A stretch of 64,000 nucleotides of DNA from Pseudomonas putida (lineage in GTDB: Bacteria; Pseudomonadota; Gammaproteobacteria; Pseudomonadales; Pseudomonadaceae). The DNA is taken from contig NZ_JAETZZ010000010.1 of assembly GCF_022627325.1 (NCBI RefSeq), forward strand, positions 186,001 to 250,000, given 5' to 3'. Below, piece by piece: positions 16,503-23,647 of this stretch. Made by a program: the position numbers and the translations under genes. The first letter of the stretch is position 1. The number at the start of each line of letters is the position of its first letter. Below the pieces are notes generated by a model. The model had not been told where the DNA came from. It ran no database searches and was given only the letters and a program-made list of their open reading frames with translations.

Positions 16503-17687
16503 ATGAGCAGCGCAGAAATCTACGTCGTCAGTGCCGTCCGTTCCGCCATCGGTGGTTTTGGTGGCTCGCTCAAGGACCTGCCCCTGGCAGATCTTGCCAC
16601 CGCCATCAGCCGCGCCGCCCTCGAGCGCTCGGGCGTAGCCCCTGAGCAGGTCGGCCATGTGGTGATGGGTAATGTCATCCCTACCGAACCACGCGATGCC
16701 TACCTGTCGCGGGTCGCCGCGATGAACGCGGGTATCCCCAAGGAAACCCCGGCGTTCAACGTCAACCGCCTGTGCGGTTCGGGCCTTCAGGCCATCGTTT
16801 CCGCCACCCAGTGCCTGCTGCTTGGTGATGCCGATGTGGCCATGGCCTGCGGTGCCGAGTCCATGAGCCGTGGCCCTTACCTGCTGCCGCAGGCCCGTTG
16901 GGGGGCGCGCATGGGCGACCTGCAAGGCATCGACTACACCGTCGGCGTGCTGCAGGACCCGTTCGAACACTTCCACATGGGCATCACCGCGGAAAATGTC
17001 GCCGCCAAGCATGGCATCACCCGCCAGATGCAGGATGAACTGGCCCTGACCAGCCAACGCCGCGCTGCCCGCGCCATCGCTGAAGGCCGCTTCGCCAGCC
17101 AGATCGTGCCGCTGGAGCTGAAAACCCGCAAAGGCACCGTCGAATTTGCCATTGACGAACACGTGCGCGGCGATGTGACCGCCGAACAGTTGGCCGGCAT
17201 GAAAACCGTTTTCAAGAAAGACGGTACTGTGACTGCCGGCAACGCCAGCGGCATCAACGACGGGGCTGCCGGCCTGGTGCTGGCCACCGGTGACGCCGTA
17301 CGCCGCCTGGGGCTCAAGCCGCTGGCGCGCCTGGTGGCCTACGCCCATGCCGGCGTCGAACCGGAGCTGATGGGCCTGGGCCCGATCCCGGCAACACGCA
17401 AGGCGCTGGAAAAGGCCGGCCTGAACATCAGCGACCTGGACGTGATCGAGTCCAATGAAGCCTTCGCAGCCCAAGCCTGCGCCGTGGCCCAGGCGCTGGA
17501 TTTCGACCCCGAGAAGGTCAACCCGAACGGGTCCGGCATTTCCCTCGGCCACCCCGTGGGTGCCACCGGGGCGATCATCGCCACCAAGGCCATCCATGAA
17601 CTGCAACGCATCCAGGGCCGTTACGCGCTGGCCACCATGTGCATTGGCGGCGGCCAGGGCATCGCCGTCGTCTTCGAGCGCGTTTGA
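16503..17687 (+). CDS. bktB: Acetyl-CoA acetyltransferase / beta-ketothiolase
   Basis: The 394-residue thiolase has the acyl-accepting Cys91 in NRLCGSG, His350 in SLGHPVGATGA and the proton-donor Cys380 in CIGGGQG. It cleaves or forms 3-ketoacyl-CoA with CoA. The sequence is closer to short/medium-chain biosynthetic-type thiolases (BktB/PhaA) than to FadA. ATG 16503 is chosen because the thiolase fold begins at once (AEIYVVSAVRSAIGGFGG). It is followed by the 3-hydroxyacyl-CoA dehydrogenase gene 13 bases later, with which it makes two consecutive steps. The symbol rests on similarity of context and is less certain than the function. Confidence 0.9.
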   Translation: MSSAEIYVVSAVRSAIGGFGGSLKDLPLADLATAISRAALERSGVAPEQVGHVVMGNVIPTEPRDAYLSRVAAMNAGIPKETPAFNVNRLCGSGLQAIVSATQCLLLGDADVAMACGAESMSRGPYLLPQARWGARMGDLQGIDYTVGVLQDPFEHFHMGITAENVAAKHGITRQMQDELALTSQRRAARAIAEGRFASQIVPLELKTRKGTVEFAIDEHVRGDVTAEQLAGMKTVFKKDGTVTAGNASGINDGAAGLVLATGDAVRRLGLKPLARLVAYAHAGVEPELMGLGPIPATRKALEKAGLNISDLDVIESNEAFAAQACAVAQALDFDPEKVNPNGSGISLGHPVGATGAIIATKAIHELQRIQGRYALATMCIGGGQGIAVVFERV

Positions 17688-17700
17688 GGGGGCTTGCAGC

Positions 17701-18549
17701 ATGAGCATTGAACAGATCGCCGTGATCGGCGCCGGCACCATGGGCAACGGCATCGCGCAAGTCTGCGCGGTGGCCGGCTATCAGGTGCTGCTGGTGGATG
17801 TCGCCGAGGCCGCGCTGGCGCGCGGCGTAGCCACCCTGAGCAAAAACCTGGAGCGCCAGGTCAACAAGGGCACCCTCGATGCAGCGCGCGCCAGCGCAGC
17901 GCAAGCGCGCATCCACACAAGCACCGACTATGCCCACTTGAGCACTGCGCAACTGGTGATCGAGGCGGCGACCGAAAACCTGCAGCTCAAGCAACGCATC
18001 CTGCAGCAAGTGGCTGCCAACGTGGCGCCCGATTGCCTGATCGCCACCAACACCTCGTCACTGTCGGTGACCGAACTGGCGGCCAGCATCGAGCACCCCG
18101 AACGCTTCATCGGCGTGCACTTCTTCAACCCGGTGCCGATGATGGCCCTGGTCGAGATCATTCGTGGCCTGCAAACCAGCGATGGCACTTATGCCCAGGC
18201 GCTACTGGTCACCGAAAAGCTCGGCAAGACGCCGATCACTGCCGGTAACCGCCCGGGCTTCGTGGTCAACCGCATTCTGGTGCCGATGATCAACGAAGCG
18301 ATCTTCGTGCGCCAGGAGGGCCTGGCCAGTGCCGAGGACATCGACACTGGCATGCGCCTGGGTTGCAACCAGCCTATCGGCCCCCTGGCGCTGGCCGACC
18401 TGATTGGCCTGGACACCCTGCTGGCGATCATGGAGGCGTTCCATGAGGGCTTCAATGACAGCAAGTACCGCCCGGCCCCCCTGCTCAAGGAAATGGTCGC
18501 GGCCGGCTGGCTGGGGCGCAAGAGTGGCCGCGGCTTCTTCACCTACTGA
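17701..18549 (+). CDS. 3-hydroxybutyryl-CoA dehydrogenase
   Basis: A 282-residue single-function 3-hydroxyacyl-CoA dehydrogenase. The NAD site is GAGTMGNGIAQVCA at the N-terminus; the catalytic His140 lies in GVHFFNPVPMM, followed by the family motif GFVVNRILVPMINEA and the C-terminal GRKSGRGFFTY. It interconverts 3-hydroxybutyryl-CoA (or similar) and acetoacetyl-CoA. It sits between the thiolase and TetR genes with short gaps, so the three form one operon for short-chain hydroxyacyl-CoA turnover. Confidence 0.93.
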   Translation: MSIEQIAVIGAGTMGNGIAQVCAVAGYQVLLVDVAEAALARGVATLSKNLERQVNKGTLDAARASAAQARIHTSTDYAHLSTAQLVIEAATENLQLKQRILQQVAANVAPDCLIATNTSSLSVTELAASIEHPERFIGVHFFNPVPMMALVEIIRGLQTSDGTYAQALLVTEKLGKTPITAGNRPGFVVNRILVPMINEAIFVRQEGLASAEDIDTGMRLGCNQPIGPLALADLIGLDTLLAIMEAFHEGFNDSKYRPAPLLKEMVAAGWLGRKSGRGFFTY

Positions 18550-18561
18550 GGAGCGGACAGC

Positions 18562-19143
18562 ATGCCCCCGGTCAACGCCGCGATGCGCTGTGCCAATTTT
18601 GAAGAGCGGCGTGACCGTGCCATGGCGCTGTTCGCCGAGAAAGGCTTCGGCCAGGTGAGCATGCGCGAACTGGCGGCACACATTGGCTTGACCGCCGGTT
18701 CGCTGTATCACCACTTCCCGAGCAAGCAGGACTTGCTGTACGACCTGATCGAAGAGTTGTACGAGGAGCTGCAGGCAACCCTGGAGCCTGGCCGCCGCGC
18801 CATGGCGAGCGGGCGGTCAGCGTTGGCCTGCCTGATTGCAGCGCACTGGCAACTGCATGCTGAACGCCCCCTGCAGTTTCGCCTGGCTGCCCGGGACTTC
18901 TGCTGCCTGAGCGAAGCGCAGCAAACGCGCCTGGCGTTGTTGCGCAAGCGCTATGAGACCGGGTTGCTGCGGTTGATCGCACCACAGGCGAAACTCCCCG
19001 ACGCGGCATTGGCGGCGACGGCGCAGGTGGTGGCGACCTTGCTCAACCAGTTGCCTGGGATGCTGAAGGCGTTGCCTGAGGAACAGGGGTTGGGCTTGAT
19101 GGAAAGCCTGCTGGTGGGGGGGATAGAGCGAGCATTGCGCTAG
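18562..19143 (+). CDS. TetR-family transcriptional regulator
   Basis: A 193-residue TetR/AcrR regulator with the N-terminal helix-turn-helix (AMALFAEKGFGQVSMRELAAHIG, split as FAEKGF then LTAGSLYHHFPSKQDLL, residues about 12-58) and a helical ligand domain. It is third in the thiolase/dehydrogenase operon, 12 bases after the dehydrogenase stop, and probably represses it in the absence of an acyl-CoA ligand. That gives the cluster two regulators, an AraC type and this one. The 136-base inverted-repeat element begins just after its stop. Confidence 0.9.
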   Translation: MPPVNAAMRCANFEERRDRAMALFAEKGFGQVSMRELAAHIGLTAGSLYHHFPSKQDLLYDLIEELYEELQATLEPGRRAMASGRSALACLIAAHWQLHAERPLQFRLAARDFCCLSEAQQTRLALLRKRYETGLLRLIAPQAKLPDAALAATAQVVATLLNQLPGMLKALPEEQGLGLMESLLVGGIERALR

Positions 19144-19145
19144 GC

Positions 19146-19281
19146 TTTGTACGAAAAGTGCCTGCGCGACGATCATGCTGCGTTGAGAGCAGGCTCGGAA
19201 TGCTCATTTACACCCCGTAAACTCCGCTTCCTCGCCGGCTTTCGCCTTGCCTGATCGCCACTCGGCGACTTTTCGTACAAA
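19146..19281. repeat. 136-bp element bounded by 13-bp perfect inverted repeats
   Basis: TTTGTACGAAAAG (19146-19158) and CTTTTCGTACAAA (19269-19281) are exact reverse complements bounding 110 bases that contain no gene. It lies between converging genes, immediately after the tetR stop. This could be a MITE-like element or a large bidirectional terminator. No target-site duplication is obvious in the flanks. Confidence 0.7.
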
Positions 19282-19298
19282 CCCGAGGCGCTACCTCT

Positions 19299-19940
19299 TC
19301 ACCACCTCAGCACACGCGGACCAAGCACTGCTCCGATCAGGGTGGGCACCGACATGCCCAGCACGTACCAGGTCGCCCAGAACGGCACCTGCATTTCCGG
19401 GCAGTGCAGGCAGTAGACCACCGTTGCGGTCGAACCGGCGAGCAGGCCCGCTGCGGCGCCAGCCTGGCGCAAACGCGTCGGCGCCAGGCCACGCAATGCC
19501 CAGAACAGGGTGATGAACACCGGCACGCACAGCAGGGTGATATTCAGCGCACAGGTGCGCCAGGTACGCCCAAAAATCAAATCGGCACGGGCCTCGACCG
19601 GAGCCCCGAACAGGCTGATCGCCGCGCCCAGCCAGACCACCAGCAACGGCAGCCCGAGCAGCTGCCACGCTATCCCGCCGCGCACACCGGGCCTGGACAG
19701 ACGCTGGGTCAGCCACAGCCCGAGCAGCGCCAGGCTGGTGGGCAAGGCCAGCTTGGCCCAGAACAGCGGCGTACGCACCACTTCGCCCAGGTCGCTACGC
19801 ACGCCATAGAGGGCGACCGTCATCAGCACCGCAGCCAGTGTGCCTGCAAGCAACGCCAGCGCCAGGCGCCGTGCCAGCGCGTGACGGTCCACCGGCCCTT
19901 CACCGGCGGCCAGCAGGGTAATCAGTTCTTCAGTCTTCAT
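19299..19940 (-). CDS. DUF1109 / NrsF-type membrane anti-sigma factor
   Basis: A protein of about 213 residues with around six membrane segments, matching the DUF1109 (NrsF) family of anti-sigma factors that hold SigF-like ECF sigma factors at the membrane. Typical elements are the cytoplasmic N-terminus MKTEELITLLAAGEG and the Cys pair in YCLHCPEMQVPFW. Those cysteines may take part in sensing oxidants or metals. It overlaps the end of the sigma-factor gene; a GTG at 19949 is an alternative start with GAGG just upstream. Together they control the divergent bufferin operon. Confidence 0.88.
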   Translation of the reverse strand: MKTEELITLLAAGEGPVDRHALARRLALALLAGTLAAVLMTVALYGVRSDLGEVVRTPLFWAKLALPTSLALLGLWLTQRLSRPGVRGGIAWQLLGLPLLVVWLGAAISLFGAPVEARADLIFGRTWRTCALNITLLCVPVFITLFWALRGLAPTRLRQAGAAAGLLAGSTATVVYCLHCPEMQVPFWATWYVLGMSVPTLIGAVLGPRVLRW

Positions 19941-20514
19941 GCTCTTCACTGCCTCGAATCAGCCTGGCAAGCGCCTTGAGCCCCCGGTGTATCCCCACTT
20001 TGACCGCCGAACTGGACAGCCCGGTAATGCGCGCAGTCTCCTCCACCGACAACCCCTCTAACTTGACGTGGACGATCGGTAAACGCTGGCGCTCCGGCAA
20101 CCGCCCCAGCAGCTTGGCAAGGTCGCGACTGGCCTGGGCCGGCGCCTCCTCGCTGACGGCGAACAGGCCACTGTCGTCCTCCAGCAGGTCATGCAACGCG
20201 TCGTGGCGCGCATAACGGCGCAGGTAATCTGCCAGCTTGTAGCGGGCAATCGCCTGCACCCACGCCGTCAGCGGCTGTTGCGGCTGGTAGGTGTGACGTG
20301 CGTTATGCACGGCCAGCAACACTTCCTGCAGCACGTCTTCGATTTCGGCCGGGCGCTGGTACAGACGCCGCCGCAGAAACCCGCGCACATGCAGCGCCAA
20401 TGCCGCAAGAAACTCGCGGTAAGCCTGCGCATCACCCGCCAGCCCGCGCAGCAGCAAAACCTGCAACTGCCTCTCGCGTGCGCCGAGCGTGTCTTGAGTG
20501 TTAGTTCGTTGCAT
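19930..20514 (-). CDS. SigF-like ECF sigma factor
   Basis: Up to 194 residues with sigma region 2 (about 25-85, EIEDVLQEVLLAVH) and region 4 (about 130-185, LSVEETARITGLSSSAVKVGIHRGLKAL). With the adjacent DUF1109 anti-sigma it resembles the SigF/NrsF pair. A GTAACC-N16-CGAA promoter lies on this strand, with its CGAA inside codons 2-4 counted from ATG 20514. An mRNA from that promoter would therefore lack this ATG. Starts further in are TTG at codon 17 (after GAGAGG) or TTG at codon 20, both leaving region 2 intact. Confidence 0.88.
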   Translation of the reverse strand: MQRTNTQDTLGARERQLQVLLLRGLAGDAQAYREFLAALALHVRGFLRRRLYQRPAEIEDVLQEVLLAVHNARHTYQPQQPLTAWVQAIARYKLADYLRRYARHDALHDLLEDDSGLFAVSEEAPAQASRDLAKLLGRLPERQRLPIVHVKLEGLSVEETARITGLSSSAVKVGIHRGLKALARLIRGSEEHED

Positions 20515-20530
20515 GGGGCGCCAAGGTTAC
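20505..20530 (-). promoter_or_regulatory. SigF-type promoter facing the sigma-factor gene
   Basis: On the minus strand GTAACC (20530-20525) and CGAA (20508-20505) are separated by exactly 16 bases. This matches the GTAACC-N16-CGAA consensus I recall for Caulobacter SigF and implies autoregulation. The -10 element falls within the annotated coding start. Confidence 0.7.
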
Positions 20531-20632
20531 ACCGTCTGAAGTTTTTTCTTTCATCGAACCTTAGCCGCTGCTGCGCTTTTCAGCGCCCCGCTCAGGTCAG
20601 ATGCAGCACCCTGAAAATATTTTCGCGTGCCT

Positions 20633-20658
20633 GTAACCCGAGCAGCGGCCAGCGCGAA
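20633..20658 (+). promoter_or_regulatory. SigF-type promoter of the bufferin operon
   Basis: GTAACC (20633-20638), 16 bases, then CGAA (20655-20658). Spacing and both hexamer/tetramer sequences are identical to the promoter on the opposite strand. The predicted transcript starts about 47 bases before the precursor gene, which has GGAGACACCCCC before its ATG. Confidence 0.75.
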
Positions 20659-20711
20659 CTAGTCCATGAGCCTGGTACATCACCACGGCCCCATCCTCTG
20701 GAGACACCCCC

Positions 20712-20990
20712 ATGAATAGCCTCGCCCTCACCACTGCCGCCCTGGCCCTCGCTTCCATGGCCAGCGTCGCCACCGCTGCCGATACCACCAGCACTGGTGC
20801 GGCCATGGAGAAATGCTACGGCGTTGCCATGGCCGGCAAGAATGACTGCAAAGCCGGTGCCGGCACCAGTTGCGCAGGCAGCTCCAAAAAAGACTACGAC
20901 GGCATGGCCTGGAAAAACGTGCCGGCTGGCACCTGCACCTCGATCAAGACGCCTAACGGCATGGGTTCACTGACCCCGATCAAGTCTTGA
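20712..20990 (+). CDS. bufA1: DUF2282 bufferin-type copper-binding peptide precursor
   Basis: A 92-residue secreted precursor: signal peptide ending near SVATAA (residue 23) followed by a small Cys-containing domain with Cys35 in MEKCYG, Cys46 in KNDC, Cys54 in TSCAGSS and Cys75 in GTCTS. This pattern is that of DUF2282 (BufA1) proteins, which are modified on Cys by the MNIO enzyme encoded next and then bind copper in the periplasm. The signal peptide acts as leader for modification and export. It is the first gene after the SigF-type promoter. The symbol follows recent naming of the family. Confidence 0.88.
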   Translation: MNSLALTTAALALASMASVATAADTTSTGAAMEKCYGVAMAGKNDCKAGAGTSCAGSSKKDYDGMAWKNVPAGTCTSIKTPNGMGSLTPIKS

Positions 20991-21006
20991 GCAGAGGCCG
21001 CCGACC

Positions 21007-21840
21007 ATGAACTCGACTGCCTCTCTGGGCGCCGGGCTGGGGCTCAAGGCTGAACACTTTGCCCAAGCCTTAGCCTGCAACGCCGATGGCCTGTGGTACG
21101 AGGTGCATCCAGAGAACTACATGGTCGGCGGGCCGCGCCTGGCGTGGCTGCAGCGCATGGCCGAACGCCATGCGCTGTCGCTGCACGGGGTGGCACTGTC
21201 ACTGGCAGCGGACGCCGAACCCGACCTGCCCCACCTGCGCCGGTTGCGCACGCTGATCGACCAGGTGAAGCCGGTGCTGGTCTCGGAACACCTGGCCTGG
21301 TCCACCTGGCGTGGTCAATATCACCCCGACCTGCTGCCGTTCCCCCGCAGCCACGAAGCCCTGGTACGCATCAGCGACAACATTATGCGCACCCAGGATG
21401 CCTTGGGCCGTGGCATCGCCATCGAAAACCCCAGCCACTACCTGCACCTGCAGGGGCACGCGCTGGACGAAATCGACTTTCTCGGCGAACTGGTGCGCCG
21501 CACCGGTTGCACGCTGTTGCTGGACATCAACAATGTTCATGTCAGCGCCCACAATCTGGGTTTCGACGCCCAGGGCTACCTCGACCGCTTCCCGGCCCAT
21601 GCCGTCAGCGAAGTGCACCTGGCCGGCCACAGTCACGACGACCAAGGCGCACTGCTCATCGACTCGCATGATGCAGCCATCGCCGAACCGGTCTGGGCGT
21701 TGTACCGCCGGCTGATCGCGCGCATCGGCGCGCGCCCGACCTTGATCGAGCGCGACGGCAACCTGCCGGCCTTCGACGAACTGCTTGCCGAACGGGCCAT
21801 TGCCCAGGCGGCACTCGACCACGCAGGGGCCTTGCCATGA
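21007..21840 (+). CDS. bufB: DUF692 multinuclear non-haem iron oxygenase (bufferin maturase)
   Basis: A 277-residue DUF692/MNIO TIM-barrel protein. Likely iron ligands are spread over conserved motifs: YEVHPENYM, SLHGVALSL, VSEHLAW, IAIENPSHYL, LDINNVHVSAHN, EVHLAGHS and LIDSHDAAI. Enzymes of this family oxidise Cys in the precursor to form heterocycles such as thiooxazole, needed for copper binding. It lies 16 bases after the precursor gene and overlaps the DUF2063 gene by four bases. Cytoplasmic location is expected. Confidence 0.92.
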   Translation: MNSTASLGAGLGLKAEHFAQALACNADGLWYEVHPENYMVGGPRLAWLQRMAERHALSLHGVALSLAADAEPDLPHLRRLRTLIDQVKPVLVSEHLAWSTWRGQYHPDLLPFPRSHEALVRISDNIMRTQDALGRGIAIENPSHYLHLQGHALDEIDFLGELVRRTGCTLLLDINNVHVSAHNLGFDAQGYLDRFPAHAVSEVHLAGHSHDDQGALLIDSHDAAIAEPVWALYRRLIARIGARPTLIERDGNLPAFDELLAERAIAQAALDHAGALP

Positions 21841-22592
21841 ACCTGCCCCTTGCCCAGTTCCAGGACGCCTTCATCGACGCCCTCTGCCGGCGCCCTGCCC
21901 CGCTGCTGCAGAGCCTGACCTGCCAGCCGGCGTTCGCGGTCTACCGCAATACCGTGATGGCCGGGTGCGTGGACGCATTGCGAGCCAACTTTCCCAGTGT
22001 CGAAACCTTGGTCGGTACCGACTGGATGCAGCAAGCGGCGGCGGCCTACGCACAGCACACGCCACCCGACGACCCGCGGCTGATTCGCTACGGCGCCACG
22101 TTCGCCGCCTTTTTGCAAGACAGGCAAGCCAGCCACGGGCTGCCGTACCTGGCTGACGTCGCGCGCCTGGACTGGCATTGGTGTGAAGTGTTCTGCGCCA
22201 TCGAGCAACCTTGCCTGGCCCTGGCCGACCTGGCAGGCATGACGGCCAGTGACCTGGGCCGTAGCCACCTGCGGCCGCGCCAAAGCGTGCGCTGGCAATG
22301 GTTCGACGCGCACCCGGCACTGAGCCTGTGGCGCTGCAGCCGCCAAGGCCTGCCATGGCCCCAGTCACAACCCTGGGTGGCAGAAGGCGCACTGTTGAGC
22401 GCCGACCAGGATGGCGTGAACCATCAGCCACTCGAGGCCGGTGGCTGTACCTTCCTCGATGCCTGCGCGGCCGGTCACTCACTGCAAGGCGCCTCACAGC
22501 TCGCCCTGCAACGCCAGCCTGACCTCGATTTCACCAGCCTGCTCGGTCGCCTGATGCAGGCCCGGGTCTTTCTCCCGCTTTCATTCGAATGA
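21837..22592 (+). CDS. bufC: DUF2063 partner protein of the MNIO enzyme
   Basis: A 251-residue protein with the DUF2063 N-terminal domain (LAQFQDAFIDALC, FAVYRNTVMAGCVDAL, FPSVETLVG, LADVARLDWHWCE). These proteins bind precursor and present it to the DUF692 enzyme, in effect as a recognition partner. The C-terminal part is more variable. The ATG overlaps the bufB stop, showing translational coupling. Together precursor, MNIO enzyme and partner form the minimal maturation set. Confidence 0.88.
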   Translation: MNLPLAQFQDAFIDALCRRPAPLLQSLTCQPAFAVYRNTVMAGCVDALRANFPSVETLVGTDWMQQAAAAYAQHTPPDDPRLIRYGATFAAFLQDRQASHGLPYLADVARLDWHWCEVFCAIEQPCLALADLAGMTASDLGRSHLRPRQSVRWQWFDAHPALSLWRCSRQGLPWPQSQPWVAEGALLSADQDGVNHQPLEAGGCTFLDACAAGHSLQGASQLALQRQPDLDFTSLLGRLMQARVFLPLSFE

Positions 22593-22602
22593 AGGAACGG
22601 CC

Positions 22603-23070
22603 ATGGACACCCTACGCCCACCTGCTCCCCCCATTGGCCTGCGCCAACGCTGGAACGCCCTTGCCGACGGCCTGCAACGGCTGCTCAGCGACAGTGCCGT
22701 GTGCCTGATAGCGCGGCTGGGTATCGCCGCGATCTTCTTCCTGTCAGGCCGTACCAAGGTCGAAGGCTTGCTCAGCATCACCCCCAGTACGTACGACTTG
22801 TTCCACACCGAGTATGCCCTGCCGCTGCTTTCGCCCTGGCTCGCAGCCCACCTGGCGACCTACGCCGAACACGTGTTCCCACTGCTGCTGGTGCTGGGCC
22901 TGTTCACCCGGCTTTCGGCCCTTGCCTTGCTAGGCATGACGGCAGTCATCCAGGTATTCGTCTACCCGGATGCCTGGCCTACCCACCTGTCCTGGGCCGG
23001 CCTGCTGCTGTTGCTGGTAGCCCGCGGGGCCGGCGCTTTGTCACTGGACCGATTGCTGAGGCTGCATTGA
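22603..23070 (+). CDS. bufD: DoxX-family membrane protein of the bufferin operon
   Basis: A 155-residue protein with four membrane segments of the DoxX type (LIARLGIAAIFFLSGRTKVEG, then HVFPLLLVLGLFTRLSALALLG and a final hydrophobic pair). DoxX proteins are common fourth members of bufferin and gig (gold-induced) operons. Their role is not settled; redox or metal homeostasis at the inner membrane is suspected. It starts ten bases after the DUF2063 stop with GAAGGAACGGCC as ribosome site. The symbol is by operon analogy. Confidence 0.78.
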   Translation: MDTLRPPAPPIGLRQRWNALADGLQRLLSDSAVCLIARLGIAAIFFLSGRTKVEGLLSITPSTYDLFHTEYALPLLSPWLAAHLATYAEHVFPLLLVLGLFTRLSALALLGMTAVIQVFVYPDAWPTHLSWAGLLLLLVARGAGALSLDRLLRLH

Positions 23071-23647
23071 ACCCAACCGGCCAGCTACCGTTGGGCAGCG
23101 GCAGGGTGTTGTGAGAAGCACACTTGCAGTGAAGCCCCCCCAAGCCGCGGATTTCCAGCCTTGCGGTGTCGACCCACAGGCGCGCCAAGTGACCGCAGAC
23201 TATCGCCAGCAGATGCAGATCCTCAGGGAGCAGGCAGCGCTGAACAGGTAAGGCACGAACCGCGCATGGCACGCTGCGGCGCCCTTGCCGGTTGCATGTG
23301 ACCGGGCATACGTGCAAGGGTAAAAAAGGAATACCCGTCAAAACAAAGGAAGCGAAGCACCCCATGCCAGGAATCACACGTATCCATCGCTATTTGCGCT
23401 CACTGTCTGCAAACCGATCTGCAGCCAGTGGGCGTGAAGTCAAACAAGGCGCCCGAGCTGCCTCGAAGCTCGCAGACATCCTCTGCACTCCCCGCTCTGT
23501 CCCCCCTTACTTCTACGTCGCGCCGGTGCGCGGCCCTGTCGATCGCCTGCCCCCTACCTGACAACTCAAGCCGCGTTTTTTCGCAGCGCTCGCTTGTACC
23601 CGTGTGCAAGCCGAGATGAATCACGACTCAACAAGGGGCAATAGCCA
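23071..23647. other. 577-base region without a credible gene
   Basis: A GTG-started frame of 40 codons (23129-23251) and an 89-codon frame (23292-23561) are present but have no good ribosome site and no family features. The right end should hold the mtlD promoter. No hairpin with T-run and no tRNA are seen. The region may be decayed sequence. Confidence 0.5.

Noticed and set aside
23129..23251. 40-codon GTG-started frame after the DoxX gene
   Set aside because: The product looks protein-like near its end but has no ribosome site and no recognised family. It is too weak to annotate.
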